Below, one piece after another: positions 17,100 to 26,115 of a stretch of DNA of 64,000 nt. Made by a program: the position numbers and the translations under genes. Source of the stretch: Nitrospira sp. Lineage in GTDB: Bacteria > Nitrospirota > Nitrospiria > Nitrospirales > Nitrospiraceae. Position 1 is the first letter of the stretch; every line of letters begins with the position of its first letter. The notes below the pieces were generated by a model. It was given only the letters and a program-made list of their open reading frames with translations, was not told the origin of the DNA and did not search any database. The stretch spans positions 55,725 to 119,724 of the forward strand of contig JABMDL010000001.1 of the NCBI GenBank assembly GCA_015903945.1, given 5' to 3'.

Positions 17100-18584
17100 A
17101 TGGCCATGCCGCTGATGACATCTCCTCCCACAACCTTCCTCCAGGGCCCCCCGTCGCCTCTCGTTGTGACATACCCCCGCCCCTTGGGAGATCCTTTTGA
17201 CCTCTACGCCAGAATTGCATCGTCTCGACGCCCCTCCTTCCTGTTCGAGAGCGGCAGCGGCATGACCACGATGGGGCGATATTCGTTCTTTGCCAGCGAC
17301 CCCTATCAAACCCTGAGTGGATCAGCCGATCGGTATATTCGTCAATCGCTACAAGGCCAGGAAGAGTCCGGGCCGGACCCGTTCCAGTACCTCACCAAGC
17401 TCGTGGGCACTTCGTCGATTGCTCGTCCTCGCGACGCCCCGCCATTTTTTGGCGGAGCGATCGGGTATTTCAGCTACGACCTCGCCCGCCGATTCGAACG
17501 ATTGCCGTCACGAGCGCTCGATGACCTGACAACGCCAGATTTCGAGTTCGCGTTCTTTGACCTCGTCGCGGCGATCGACCACGAGTTGAACTCCCTGGTA
17601 CTCACGTTCTGCCCCCCGCTCGAACGATTCTTGGGCGAAACTCGTGAAAAATTATATCGAGAGGGCTGCGACCGGCTGACCGCCTTGCACGCACAACTGC
17701 TCAGCCCTCCCGTGACCGCAGCAACAGACGAAACGGGTATCCGCTTCACATTCTCGCCGGACCAGGGCCGATCGTCCTACATGGATCGAGTCCGTCGTTG
17801 CCAGGAATATATCGCGGCAGGCGACATCTACCAGGCCAATGTGTCCCATCGATTTACCGTCACGGGCGATCTGTTGCCGCCTCAGCCCGATCTCCAGTCC
17901 GATCTGCTCACGTATGGCCGCGTGCGTGCGCTCAATCCTGCACCGTTTTCTGGATTGCTCCGGCTCGATCGAGTCAGCCTGATCAGTTCATCGCCTGAAC
18001 GGCTCGTTCGACTCAGCGGGCGTCAGGCCGATACGCGTCCAATTGCCGGAACGAGACCCCGTGGAGCGAACACCGCCGCCGACGAGCGGCTCGCAGCCGA
18101 ACTACGCACCAACGAGAAAGAGCGGGCCGAGCATGTCATGTTGGTCGATCTTGAGCGGAATGATCTTGGTCGAGTCTGCGAGTACGGCACCATCCAAGTA
18201 GACGAATTGATGACCCTGGAACAATATTCCCATGTCAATCACCTCGTCTCCCATATCACGGGAACCTTGAAATACGATGTCACCGGCTTTGATTTGCTCA
18301 AGGCCGTCTTCCCAGGGGGAACAATTACCGGCGTTCCAAAAATCCGCTGCATGGAAATTATCGAGGAGTTGGAGCCGGTCCGCCGGGGCGCCTATACGGG
18401 CTCGATGGGCTACCTCAGCTGGAGCGGCGACCTAGATTTCAACATTGTGATTCGCACGCTCGTAAGGACGAACGGCAGAGCCTACCTCCAGGTCGGCGCC
18501 GGCATCGTAGCCGACTCAGACCCGGCGCGCGAATACGAGGAAACGATTCACAAGGCCCAGGCATTTTTGAGCGCATTTGCGTAG
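17100..18584 (+). CDS. pabB: Aminodeoxychorismate synthase component I (chorismate-binding enzyme)
   Basis: About 494 residues of the TrpE/PabB family. C-terminal blocks include RPIAGTRPRG, VDLERNDLGRVC, PGGTITGVPKIRCMEII, YTGSMGYL and GAGIVADSDP. The motif is PIAGT, not the PIKGT of E. coli PabB, so an anthranilate synthase role cannot be excluded. The overlapping class-IV aminotransferase gene downstream argues for folate (PabB-PabC). A TATAGT at 17066-17071 suggests that the ORF start at 17037 is too early; ATG 17100 is used. Confidence 0.82.
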   Translation: MAMPLMTSPPTTFLQGPPSPLVVTYPRPLGDPFDLYARIASSRRPSFLFESGSGMTTMGRYSFFASDPYQTLSGSADRYIRQSLQGQEESGPDPFQYLTKLVGTSSIARPRDAPPFFGGAIGYFSYDLARRFERLPSRALDDLTTPDFEFAFFDLVAAIDHELNSLVLTFCPPLERFLGETREKLYREGCDRLTALHAQLLSPPVTAATDETGIRFTFSPDQGRSSYMDRVRRCQEYIAAGDIYQANVSHRFTVTGDLLPPQPDLQSDLLTYGRVRALNPAPFSGLLRLDRVSLISSSPERLVRLSGRQADTRPIAGTRPRGANTAADERLAAELRTNEKERAEHVMLVDLERNDLGRVCEYGTIQVDELMTLEQYSHVNHLVSHITGTLKYDVTGFDLLKAVFPGGTITGVPKIRCMEIIEELEPVRRGAYTGSMGYLSWSGDLDFNIVIRTLVRTNGRAYLQVGAGIVADSDPAREYEETIHKAQAFLSAFA

Positions 18585-19486
18585 TGCCTTTCACCCGCAT
18601 GTGGATTTTTCTGAACGACAAGTTCGTACGTGAAGAAGAGGCCGTCGTCTCGGTCTTCGACCATGGATTTCTTTATGGAGACGGGATCTACGAAACGCTT
18701 CGTTCATATGGAACCCGCCTGTTCATGTGTCAACAGCATGTCGTGCGTCTGTTCCGCTCCGCGGAGGCGATCGGATTGACGATTCCGATTCACCGCGAGC
18801 ATTGGCCTGAGCTCCTGCATGAATCGATGGCGCGCAACGACGTGGGAACCCTTCAGCAAGACGCGTATCTGCGGATCACCGTGTCGCGTGGAGTCGGCGG
18901 CATCGGACTGGATCCGGGGCTCTGCCCGTCTCCAACCATCGTGATCATGGCGAAGCCGCTTGTCGCACCAGCAGCGGCGCTATATGAAACAGGGGTCGAC
19001 GTGATTCTAGCAACGACCAGACGGAACTTGCCCAGCGCGTTGCCGCCTCAGATTAAATCCCTCAACTTCCTCAATAACATTCTCGCCAAGCGCGAGGCCC
19101 TCGCCGCCGGAGCCTTCGACAGCATCTTGCTCAATTGGGAAGGACACCTGACAGAATGCACCATCAGCAATCTGTTCTTTGTGACAGATGGGCAGCTGCA
19201 CACCCCCTCCCTGGAATGCGGTCTCCTCGACGGCATCACGCGGTCGATCGTATTGCAATTGGCGAAGGAACAGAACATCACGGTCGCGGAAGGACGTTTC
19301 ACGCCAGCGCAGCTCTACCAGTCAGACGAAACTTTCGTGACCAATACCAGCATGGAAATCATGCCGGTGACCTCCGTTGATCGCAAACCGATCGGGGACG
19401 GAAAACCGGGCCCTCTGACCCGGGCGCTTCGCAGCTTGTTTTCCGGAGCACGGGAACGATTTCTGGAACCAGCCTCTTTGCAGTAA
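18584..19486 (+). CDS. pabC: Class IV PLP aminotransferase, probable 4-amino-4-deoxychorismate lyase
   Basis: A 300-residue fold-type IV PLP protein. FDHGFLYGDGIYETLR, the PLP-Lys block QIKSLNFLNNILAKREA, LTECTISNLFFV and TNTSMEIMPV are family signatures. The family also includes branched-chain and D-amino-acid aminotransferases. The PabC call rests on coupling to pabB: its GTG start shares one base with the pabB stop. An ATG at 18599 is an alternative start. As PabC it would release pyruvate from aminodeoxychorismate to give p-aminobenzoate. Confidence 0.72.
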   Translation: MPFTRMWIFLNDKFVREEEAVVSVFDHGFLYGDGIYETLRSYGTRLFMCQQHVVRLFRSAEAIGLTIPIHREHWPELLHESMARNDVGTLQQDAYLRITVSRGVGGIGLDPGLCPSPTIVIMAKPLVAPAAALYETGVDVILATTRRNLPSALPPQIKSLNFLNNILAKREALAAGAFDSILLNWEGHLTECTISNLFFVTDGQLHTPSLECGLLDGITRSIVLQLAKEQNITVAEGRFTPAQLYQSDETFVTNTSMEIMPVTSVDRKPIGDGKPGPLTRALRSLFSGARERFLEPASLQ

Positions 19487-19551
19487 TTTCCTAACCTATT
19501 GTTTCATTTCCTGTTTCTCAGTCACCTGCGCGGCACAGGATCTGCAGTTCC

Positions 19552-19579
19552 TTGACAGGAGACTGAAGACTGTTATCGT
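19552..19579 (+). promoter_or_regulatory. Candidate promoter giving a near-leaderless transglycosylase mRNA
   Basis: TTGACA (19552-19557), 16 bases, TATCGT (19574-19579). The ATG of the next gene is at 19586, about where transcription would begin. The -10 box is weak. Confidence 0.35.
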
Positions 19580-19585
19580 TTGACC

Positions 19586-20278
19586 ATGCCGCAATCAACG
19601 CCACAGTCCGCCTGCTTAGCCTGGTGCCCAACGATTGGCCTCCTCGCCGGTGGATGTCTTCTGCTGGCCATATCGACAGCCCACGCGGAAATTTATCAAT
19701 ACATCGATGCCAAAGGGACCATTTCACTCACCAACGTGCCGTCCGATGCACGCTATCGCCGGGTCGACATCGTCCCGAATCGATTACACTCCATGATTTC
19801 GGAACAAGAGCTCGCGCCGATGATCAGCCGGTTTTCACGCCAGCATCAACTGCATCCGGCGCTCATTCGGGCCGTCATCAAAGCAGAATCGGACTTCGAC
19901 CCTCACGCGGTATCGAGGGCGGGAGCGGTGGGTCTGATGCAGCTCATGCCGCAGACCGCCGTCAGGCTGGAGGTGCGAGATCTGTACGATCCTGAAGACA
20001 ACATCGGCGGAGGCACAAAATATCTCCGACAACTACTCGACCGATTTCGTGGGAATCTTCCACTCGCGCTGGCTGCCTATAACGCGGGGGAGCATGTCGT
20101 AGACCGGTACCGTACACTTCCACCAATTGATGAGACCAGGCAGTACGTTCGCAAGGTCTTGCGGTATTATCGGACCTTCCTCATGCGAGACCTCGCTGCG
20201 ACTGGCCACGTCATCGCGCCACCGGAGGCCGCAGCGCCACCACTATCCCTCGGCCTCTCCGCCTCTCCCGTTCAATAG
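19586..20278 (+). CDS. Lytic transglycosylase with N-terminal DUF4124-like domain
   Basis: About 230 residues, exported (signal peptide to about STAHAEI). Residues ~35-65 (IYQYIDAKGTISLTNVP) match the DUF4124-type wall-associated module. An SLT domain follows with the catalytic Glu in VIKAESDFDPHAVS, GLMQLMPQTA and ALAAYNAGE. It cleaves peptidoglycan glycan strands. The TTG at 19580 is an alternative start two codons earlier. Its end overlaps the convergent nadB by 68 bases. Confidence 0.88.
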   Translation: MPQSTPQSACLAWCPTIGLLAGGCLLLAISTAHAEIYQYIDAKGTISLTNVPSDARYRRVDIVPNRLHSMISEQELAPMISRFSRQHQLHPALIRAVIKAESDFDPHAVSRAGAVGLMQLMPQTAVRLEVRDLYDPEDNIGGGTKYLRQLLDRFRGNLPLALAAYNAGEHVVDRYRTLPPIDETRQYVRKVLRYYRTFLMRDLAATGHVIAPPEAAAPPLSLGLSASPVQ

Positions 20279-21845
20279 CCGGTTCTCCCAAAGAAAGTTG
20301 GCTATGCTGCTTCCAGCCTGACCGCTTGGCTTCGGGGAAGTCCGATCGGAAGTGGGCACCTACGCTGTTTTCCCGCCAAAGCGCCGATTCTGCGACGCAG
20401 TGCGCCACCTGAACCATGTTCTTCACCTCAAGATCGGCCCTTGTAGCAAACGGCCGTGATACCATCTGTGCCCACCGTGAGAGTTGAGCCGTGGCGCGAA
20501 TCAACGATTCACGAGAGCGAATGAGGCCGACGTGCCCCCACATAGTTCGGCGGAGCGAGTTCCGCAATTTTTCCGCATCCTCCAGCCGATGCCGTTGCGC
20601 GTGTCGGAGTGCCGTCACCTGCGCAGCCAGATCCGGCTGGGTGCGGTTGGAGGCCCAGGCCACGGCGGCCACGCCGGCCCGCATGCCGAACACCAGGCCC
20701 TCCAACAAGGAATTACTCGCCAGTCTGTTGGCACCGTGCACCCCGCTGCAGGCAACCTCGCCGGCGGCAAAGAGGCCGGGCAACGTCGTCGCGCCGTTGA
20801 GATCGGTCCAGACTCCTCCCATCATGTAATGCGCGCTCGGAGAGACCGGAATCCACTCCTCCGTAATGTCAATATCGTAGCGAAGACATGTCGAATAAAT
20901 AGTGGGGAATCGCCGCCTGACAAAATCAGCCCCGAGGTGCGTCACATCGAGGTACACATGACGCGCTTTGGTCGCCGCCATTTCCGCCCAGATCGCCCGC
21001 GCCACAATATCCCTGGGAGCCAAGGCACCGAGCGGATGATAGCGCAGCATGAACGCCTCACCCTTATGATTGCGCAACTGGCCTCCCTCACCCCGCATCG
21101 CTTCCGATAAGAGAAACGGCGGACTCGACGGCACATAGAGTGCCGTCGGATGAAATTGGACGAACTCCATGTCTTGCAGCTGTGCTCCCGCCCGGAAAGC
21201 CATGGCCATGCCATCCCCAGTCGCATTCGGTGGGTTCGTCGTTCGGGCATAGATCTGGCCGGCCCCCCCCGTCGAAAGCACGACCGCCTTGGCGGGGACA
21301 ATGGCCTGTTCGCCGGAGTTCTCGTCCAGCACGACCGCTCCGCAACACCGGCCTTCTTCTACGACCAGATCCACGGTGAAATGGTAATCCAGTCGATGGA
21401 TCTGTTTGTGCCGACCGGCCTGCGCCATTAAGACTCGCACCATCTCGTTACCCGTGGCATCGCCGCGGGCACGGAGAATCCGGCTGCGGCTATGTGCCGC
21501 CTCCCGTGCGAAGGCGAACTTTCCGCCTGTCTTGTCGAACTTGGCCCCCCATCGAATTAATTCCTGAATCCGATCCGGCCCTTCCTCGACCAACACCCGC
21601 ACCGCCTCGCGCCGACACAGTCCATGCCCGGCCTTCATCGTATCCGTCAGATGGATCGCCACATCGTCTTCCTCGCTCAATGCCACTGCCACTCCGCCCT
21701 GCGCAAAAATGGAGTTGCTCTGCAACGGATGGCCCTTGGTGAGCATCACGACCCGGCCTTCACGGCTGAGTTCGAGCGCCGCACGGAGACCGGCAACCCC
21801 GCTGCCAATGACGAGAAAGTCCGCCTGTACAGAATGTCGCCGCAT
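20211..21845 (-). CDS. nadB: L-aspartate oxidase
   Basis: A 544-residue FAD enzyme that oxidises L-aspartate to iminoaspartate, the first step of de novo NAD synthesis. Motifs: GSGVAGLRAALELS (FAD Rossmann), NSIFAQGGVAVALSEEDD, SAHYMMGGVWTDLNG, and GEVACSGVHGANRLASNSLLEGLVFG near the C-terminus. The length is normal. nadA and nadC are not in this window. Its 3' end overlaps the convergent transglycosylase gene. Confidence 0.95.
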   Translation of the reverse strand: MRRHSVQADFLVIGSGVAGLRAALELSREGRVVMLTKGHPLQSNSIFAQGGVAVALSEEDDVAIHLTDTMKAGHGLCRREAVRVLVEEGPDRIQELIRWGAKFDKTGGKFAFAREAAHSRSRILRARGDATGNEMVRVLMAQAGRHKQIHRLDYHFTVDLVVEEGRCCGAVVLDENSGEQAIVPAKAVVLSTGGAGQIYARTTNPPNATGDGMAMAFRAGAQLQDMEFVQFHPTALYVPSSPPFLLSEAMRGEGGQLRNHKGEAFMLRYHPLGALAPRDIVARAIWAEMAATKARHVYLDVTHLGADFVRRRFPTIYSTCLRYDIDITEEWIPVSPSAHYMMGGVWTDLNGATTLPGLFAAGEVACSGVHGANRLASNSLLEGLVFGMRAGVAAVAWASNRTQPDLAAQVTALRHAQRHRLEDAEKLRNSLRRTMWGHVGLIRSRESLIRATAQLSRWAQMVSRPFATRADLEVKNMVQVAHCVAESALWRENSVGAHFRSDFPEAKRSGWKQHSQLSLGEPAIERERRRGRGIVVALRPPVAR

Positions 21846-21852
21846 CGGATCG

Positions 21853-22374
21853 CTACCGCAAACCAGGTTGGAAGGGAAGGGATTCGGATAACGCTTGTTT
21901 GGCCTTCATGCCGAACGGCAGATCGCCCTGAGCCGCGCGGAGCAGAATCGTACCGGTCCCATTCCACTGAAAACGCGCATGGCCTCGCTGGCGCGTGCCC
22001 GGGTCTTCGGCGGTCTTCTTCCAGAGCCCCTGCCAACGGACATAGACGTCGATGTTCTCGCCCTCGATCATGATCCGTTCGATCTTGAACTCAAGGGAGA
22101 TCGAGTGAAACGCTTCAAAGTCGGCCTCGACGTTCCGTCGGAGCACATCCAGGGACTCCTCCTGCAACATGAGGGACTTGAACGAGGAATGATCCTTTGT
22201 TTGGTAGGCATTTCGTAACGCCTCCACCGCCCGATCGATTCGCTGGATGCGTGTATGATCCGCCGGGTACGGAGGGGACTTGGACGAACAGGCGCCGACC
22301 GCCACCAGGAGCAGGACGATCCATCCGGCGAATATCCAACGTGAGTGAAAGACAGACATCCAACGCCGATTCAT
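21853..22374 (-). CDS. Putative lipoprotein with NTF2-like character
   Basis: About 173 residues. A hydrophobic stretch ending in VAVGAC forms a lipobox, so the Cys is probably lipidated. The mature part has an alpha+beta pattern (RAVEALRNAYQTKDHSSFKSLM, FKIERIMIEGENIDVYVRW) like NTF2/SnoaL-type cones, with no catalytic motif. The start at 22374 excludes a 31-residue extension that lacks signal character. It is eight bases from the nadB start and may be its operon leader. Function unknown. Confidence 0.65.
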   Translation of the reverse strand: MNRRWMSVFHSRWIFAGWIVLLLVAVGACSSKSPPYPADHTRIQRIDRAVEALRNAYQTKDHSSFKSLMLQEESLDVLRRNVEADFEAFHSISLEFKIERIMIEGENIDVYVRWQGLWKKTAEDPGTRQRGHARFQWNGTGTILLRAAQGDLPFGMKAKQALSESLPFQPGLR

Positions 22375-22513
22375 GCATGCAGTATAGGAAGTGGACAAAC
22401 GAGGGGTCAAGGGAGGCTTCCTCAGGCCGACGTTCGATCCAGACAAACCGCCGCCATTCGCTTGCATTTTGCGCCGAAAGCCTCTAGACTCCGCCCCCCA
22501 GGAGAACTACAAC

Positions 22514-22609
22514 ATGTCGAGTGTACTGAAAAAACGTCGAAAAAAAATGCGCAAGCACAAGTATAAGAAGCTGCGCCAGCGTCAAAAATTCCTTCGGCGC
22601 AAGAGCTAG
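22514..22609 (+). CDS. 31-residue AURKAIP1/COX24-domain protein
   Basis: A tiny, extremely basic protein (KKRRKKMRKHKYKKLRQRQKFL) matching the COX24/AURKAIP1 (mS38-like) ribosome-associated motif. Homologous small proteins in bacteria bind the small ribosomal subunit. AGGAG lies about nine bases before ATG 22514. The ORF track buries it in a 72-residue ORF, whose upstream part lacks coding character. It precedes an uncharacterised gene by 27 bases. Confidence 0.75.
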   Translation: MSSVLKKRRKKMRKHKYKKLRQRQKFLRRKS

Positions 22610-22636
22610 CCAGAGTCCGTCACGCAGGAGGAGGCT

Positions 22637-22855
22637 GTGCCCGAAGGAAAGAAGGTCCGGATCCGCATCCGGACGGTCAATTGCACGTATGTAGGCGATT
22701 TCCTGGTTCCTCCGATGCGCAATCGTGTCTCGGACGCCATCAACGAAGAGGTCCGTCTGTTCATCAGCCTGACCGACGTCGTCATCGACGACAAAGAGCG
22801 GTCCGACTTTGTGGCGATCAACAAGAACCTCATCGAGTCTGTCGTACAACTCTAG
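22637..22855 (+). CDS. Conserved small hypothetical protein
   Basis: A 72-residue beta-rich protein (KVRIRIRTVNCTYVGDFLVPPMRNRVSDAINE, then LFISLTDVVIDD and FVAINKNLIESV). No catalytic motif. The pattern of a short strand-turn protein ending in an INKN-type strand suggests a small RNA- or protein-binding barrel, but this is weak. It starts at GTG preceded by AGGAGGAGG. It probably shares a transcript with the COX24-like gene. Confidence 0.7.
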   Translation: MPEGKKVRIRIRTVNCTYVGDFLVPPMRNRVSDAINEEVRLFISLTDVVIDDKERSDFVAINKNLIESVVQL

Positions 22856-22960
22856 CTCGCCCTTGACCGCCGCCGTCCTTGCCGCTTCCGTCGTCCTCCG
22901 TTGCATGCCCCCGTCAACCGAACATCGGCACCGGCCTGTGACCACCGCCTGTCGTCCACC

Positions 22961-24691
22961 ATGCTGATTTTCAGACGATTCTTGCCGTTCGTGCAGCCGT
23001 ACCTGCCTCGGATGATTGTGGCCGGACTATTGGTCATGGGCGTGGCGGCGGTCAATCTCACCCTGCTCCGCCTGGCCGGCCTCCTCTGGGATGTCATCAC
23101 CGTGCGCCACGACGCCGAGCGAATGACGGAGCTGATCGCAATTTTTCTTGGTCTGGTCCTCCTTCAAGGTCTCTGTTCGATGGGCCACAGTTATCTGACC
23201 GCGTGGGTCTCCCAGCGCATCGTCGCCGATTTTCGCCGACACCTCTTCTCTCACCTACAAACGCTCGATCTCCGGTTTTTCGCGCGCCGCCGCACCGGCG
23301 AATTGCTCTCGCGCCTGATGAGCGATGTGACCGTTATTCAAACCGTCGTGACAGAAACCCCCATCGACAGCGCCAAACAGCTTGTGACCTTCGTGGGGGG
23401 CATTGCCTTTCTCCTCACCATGAATTGGCGCCTCTGCCTCCTGATCCTGCTCCTCCTGCCCGGGCTGGTGTTGGTCGCCAAGATCTTCGGACGCAGACTC
23501 AAAGCGCTCTCCACATCCATGCAAGACCACACCGCCGCGCTCAGCACACTGGCGGAGGAAGTGATCTCCGGTATCCGCATCGTCAAATCGTTCGTCCAGA
23601 CCAAACGGGAAGAGACACGCTTCTCGGCCCAGATCGACCGCACACTGCAACTCACCATGCGCCGTGCAGGGATCATGGCGCTGTTTATCCCCTCCATCAG
23701 CCTCCTCACATTTTCAGCCGCCGCCGCCGTCATGTGGTATGGAGGCCGGCAAGTTATCGACGGCTCCGTTACGCCGGGCGATCTGTTCGCCTTCGTGTTG
23801 TTCGCCGGCATTCTGATTGGTCCCTTCAGTTCTGGGGCCCGCGTATTCGCACAAGTCAAAGAGGCTCAGGGCGCCATGCAACGGGTTTTTGAGATTCTTG
23901 ACGTCCAGCCGGACATTCACGATCAGCCCGGCGCGAACGTCTTCTCCTTGGTCGACGGCGCCGTGCGCTTCGAAGACGTCAGTTTCTCCTACGATCCTCG
24001 GCACCCTGTCCTCTCGCACCTGTCCTTCATGGCCAATCCCGGCGAAGTCGTCGCCCTGGTCGGCCCGACGGGAGCAGGCAAGACAACCGTGATTAATCTG
24101 TTGCACCGATTTTACGATCCCACTGAAGGGCGCATTACCATCGACGGCAAGGATCTGCGCCAGGCGAACGTCGAGAGCTGGTATCGGCAACTCGCGCTCG
24201 TTCCCCAAGAAACGATTCTCTTCGGCGGAACCATCCTCGACAACATCCGCTATGGCAATCCCGATGCAGATCACGCGGCGGTGCAGGAAGCCGCCAGGGC
24301 CGCGCATGCCCATGATTTCATTACAGGCCTTCCCGATGGCTATCGCACCGTCGTCGGTGAAAAAGGCGTCAACCTATCAGGCGGGCAGCGCCAGCGCATC
24401 GCGATTGCACGGGCGATCCTCAAGAACCCCCGCATCTTGCTGTTGGATGAGGCCACCTCGTCTCTCGACACCGAATCGGAGCGGCTGGTGCAGGACGCGT
24501 TGGAGCGCCTGATGAAAGGGCGGACGACGTTTGTCGTCGCCCACCGGTTATCGACCGTGCAACGCGCTGACCGCATCTTGGTGCTGGACAAGGGCATGTT
24601 GGTGGAAGAAGGCACCCACGCGCAACTGATGGAGCGCGCGGGCTTGTATCACTATCTATACACAATCCGCATGCACGAAACGATCGCGTGA
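22961..24691 (+). CDS. ABC exporter, MsbA-like fused permease/ATPase
   Basis: About 576 residues. Six transmembrane helices (~1-300) are followed by a nucleotide-binding domain with intact GPTGAGKTT, VPQETILFGG, NLSGGQRQR, ILLLDEATSSLD and VAHRLSTV. This architecture exports lipids (MsbA), drugs or peptides; the substrate is not readable. ATG 22961 (MLIFRRFLPFVQPYL) is used because the 20 preceding residues lack family character. Its complete ATPase motifs contrast with the degenerate ABC protein at 36-37.7 kb. Confidence 0.9.
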   Translation: MLIFRRFLPFVQPYLPRMIVAGLLVMGVAAVNLTLLRLAGLLWDVITVRHDAERMTELIAIFLGLVLLQGLCSMGHSYLTAWVSQRIVADFRRHLFSHLQTLDLRFFARRRTGELLSRLMSDVTVIQTVVTETPIDSAKQLVTFVGGIAFLLTMNWRLCLLILLLLPGLVLVAKIFGRRLKALSTSMQDHTAALSTLAEEVISGIRIVKSFVQTKREETRFSAQIDRTLQLTMRRAGIMALFIPSISLLTFSAAAAVMWYGGRQVIDGSVTPGDLFAFVLFAGILIGPFSSGARVFAQVKEAQGAMQRVFEILDVQPDIHDQPGANVFSLVDGAVRFEDVSFSYDPRHPVLSHLSFMANPGEVVALVGPTGAGKTTVINLLHRFYDPTEGRITIDGKDLRQANVESWYRQLALVPQETILFGGTILDNIRYGNPDADHAAVQEAARAAHAHDFITGLPDGYRTVVGEKGVNLSGGQRQRIAIARAILKNPRILLLDEATSSLDTESERLVQDALERLMKGRTTFVVAHRLSTVQRADRILVLDKGMLVEEGTHAQLMERAGLYHYLYTIRMHETIA

Positions 24692-24733
24692 GTCTGCTCC
24701 TAACAGGGGTCGGCGGGAACGAATCGAAGCGGA

Positions 24734-25387
24734 CTACTTCACTTTCGAGAAGTCGGCGGGGATTCTGGCCTCTTGCCCGTCTTGCAGATTCACGACGAAC
24801 ACGGATTTGGCCGTTGGGTCAAACTGCTCGTAGGCGAAGAGCGCCGTAAACCGGGAGCGAAAGGCCGGGCCGTTGCCCTCGTTCTTTCGTCCTCGCTCGG
24901 CCTTGCCGAGATCGATCGGCTTGATTCGCTTCGATCCTTGCTGCAATTCGATGACGGCCCCTTCGGCGAAATACTCGTCCTCGCCGCAGAGCTGGACCTC
25001 GACCTCCATATTGGGCATGTCTATCACTTTCTTGATGAACTCTTCCGGCATGCGCACGTCGATCTTGCGTTTCTTCGATTCCACGGCCTCCTGTCGGCCG
25101 AACGCTTCCAGGCGATAGCGTTTGGTACGCAGGATCGCACTGGCGCCGCACGGGTCCTTCTCCGGATCGGCGCCCACCCGAGCGGCCAAGGACGCCTGTT
25201 GAAGGACCCTTTTCACATCCTCAGGAAGAGTGGCTTTCTCCATCGGAACCCGGCCGGCCTCCAACGCCTTTTGAGCCTCCTCGGCGGACAGTTTCACATC
25301 GATGGCCCAAGCCGTTTCAATCCCGACCGCACACATTCCGATCAGGCTGACAACAACCCACAAGACGCTGCTTCTGTGCGAAACCAT
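24734..25387 (-). CDS. Exported hypothetical protein
   Basis: About 217 residues with a signal peptide cleaved near ETAWA-IDV. The mature part has a helical start (SAEEAQKALEAGRVPMEKATLPEDVKRVLQQ) and a beta-rich C-terminal half with two Cys (EKDPCGAS, QLCGEDE) that could form a disulfide in the periplasm. No family recognised. ATG 25387 with GGAAGG upstream is chosen over the 25504 ORF start, which runs into maf. It probably ends the MNIO-dus-maf operon. Confidence 0.65.
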   Translation of the reverse strand: MVSHRSSVLWVVVSLIGMCAVGIETAWAIDVKLSAEEAQKALEAGRVPMEKATLPEDVKRVLQQASLAARVGADPEKDPCGASAILRTKRYRLEAFGRQEAVESKKRKIDVRMPEEFIKKVIDMPNMEVEVQLCGEDEYFAEGAVIELQQGSKRIKPIDLGKAERGRKNEGNGPAFRSRFTALFAYEQFDPTAKSVFVVNLQDGQEARIPADFSKVK

Positions 25388-25482
25388 GCCTTCCTTTCCG
25401 AAGCCGGTGACGCCCCCCGGCCGATGGTTACATGTGGATAAAACGGCGGGCGCATTGTAGGAGAACGGCGCACTCGATGCAA

Positions 25483-26115
25483 TCAGGCGGCGAACCGGCT
25501 CCAATTGGGATACGGCTTCTGCCTATAGATGTCCTCCACATCCCGCGGAACGGGATACCCGACAGACCCAAGCAGCCGCGCCACGACCGCTAACGGCAAA
25601 CCCACCACGGCGGTGAAATCTCCGTCGATCCGTTCAACGAGGTTTCCTCCCGCACCTTGAATCGAATAGGCCCCGGCCTTGCCCCACGATTCCCCACTCA
25701 CAAGATACCGCTCGATAGCGTCCTCAATATCCGCGTACATATATACCGTGGCCGTCACGATCTCAACCGAATCGACCGCTCGGATCCGACTGCACAGGGC
25801 CACCGCCGTGTGAACCTCATGCGGCCGGCCGGCGAGATCGGTCAGCATGCCACGCGCCTCGTCAAGGTCGCGCGGCTTGCCTAACAGACGGCCGTCCAAC
25901 TCGATCACGGTGTCGCTGCCCAGTACAAGATCTCCCGGCCTCCTGTCCGCAATGGATCGGGCTTTCTCAATGGCAAAGTATCCAACCTGTTCGCGGGGAG
26001 ACAAACCTGCGAGAGGATGTTCTTCAAATGCCGGAGGGTCGACCTCGAAGGACACTCCCAAGAGCGCAAGCAGCTCGCGGCGGCGGGGCGATGTGGAGGC
26101 CAGCACTAACTGCAT
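25483..26115 (-). CDS. maf: Maf-family nucleotide pyrophosphatase
   Basis: A 210-residue house-cleaning enzyme that hydrolyses non-canonical or modified nucleoside triphosphates. STSPRRRELL is the N-terminal substrate loop, LGSDTVIELDGRLLGKP is the second signature, and SWGKAGAYSIQGAGG is near the C-terminus. The length is normal. It overlaps dus by 10 bases, so expression is coupled to tRNA modification. Confidence 0.92.
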   Translation of the reverse strand: MQLVLASTSPRRRELLALLGVSFEVDPPAFEEHPLAGLSPREQVGYFAIEKARSIADRRPGDLVLGSDTVIELDGRLLGKPRDLDEARGMLTDLAGRPHEVHTAVALCSRIRAVDSVEIVTATVYMYADIEDAIERYLVSGESWGKAGAYSIQGAGGNLVERIDGDFTAVVGLPLAVVARLLGSVGYPVPRDVEDIYRQKPYPNWSRFAA

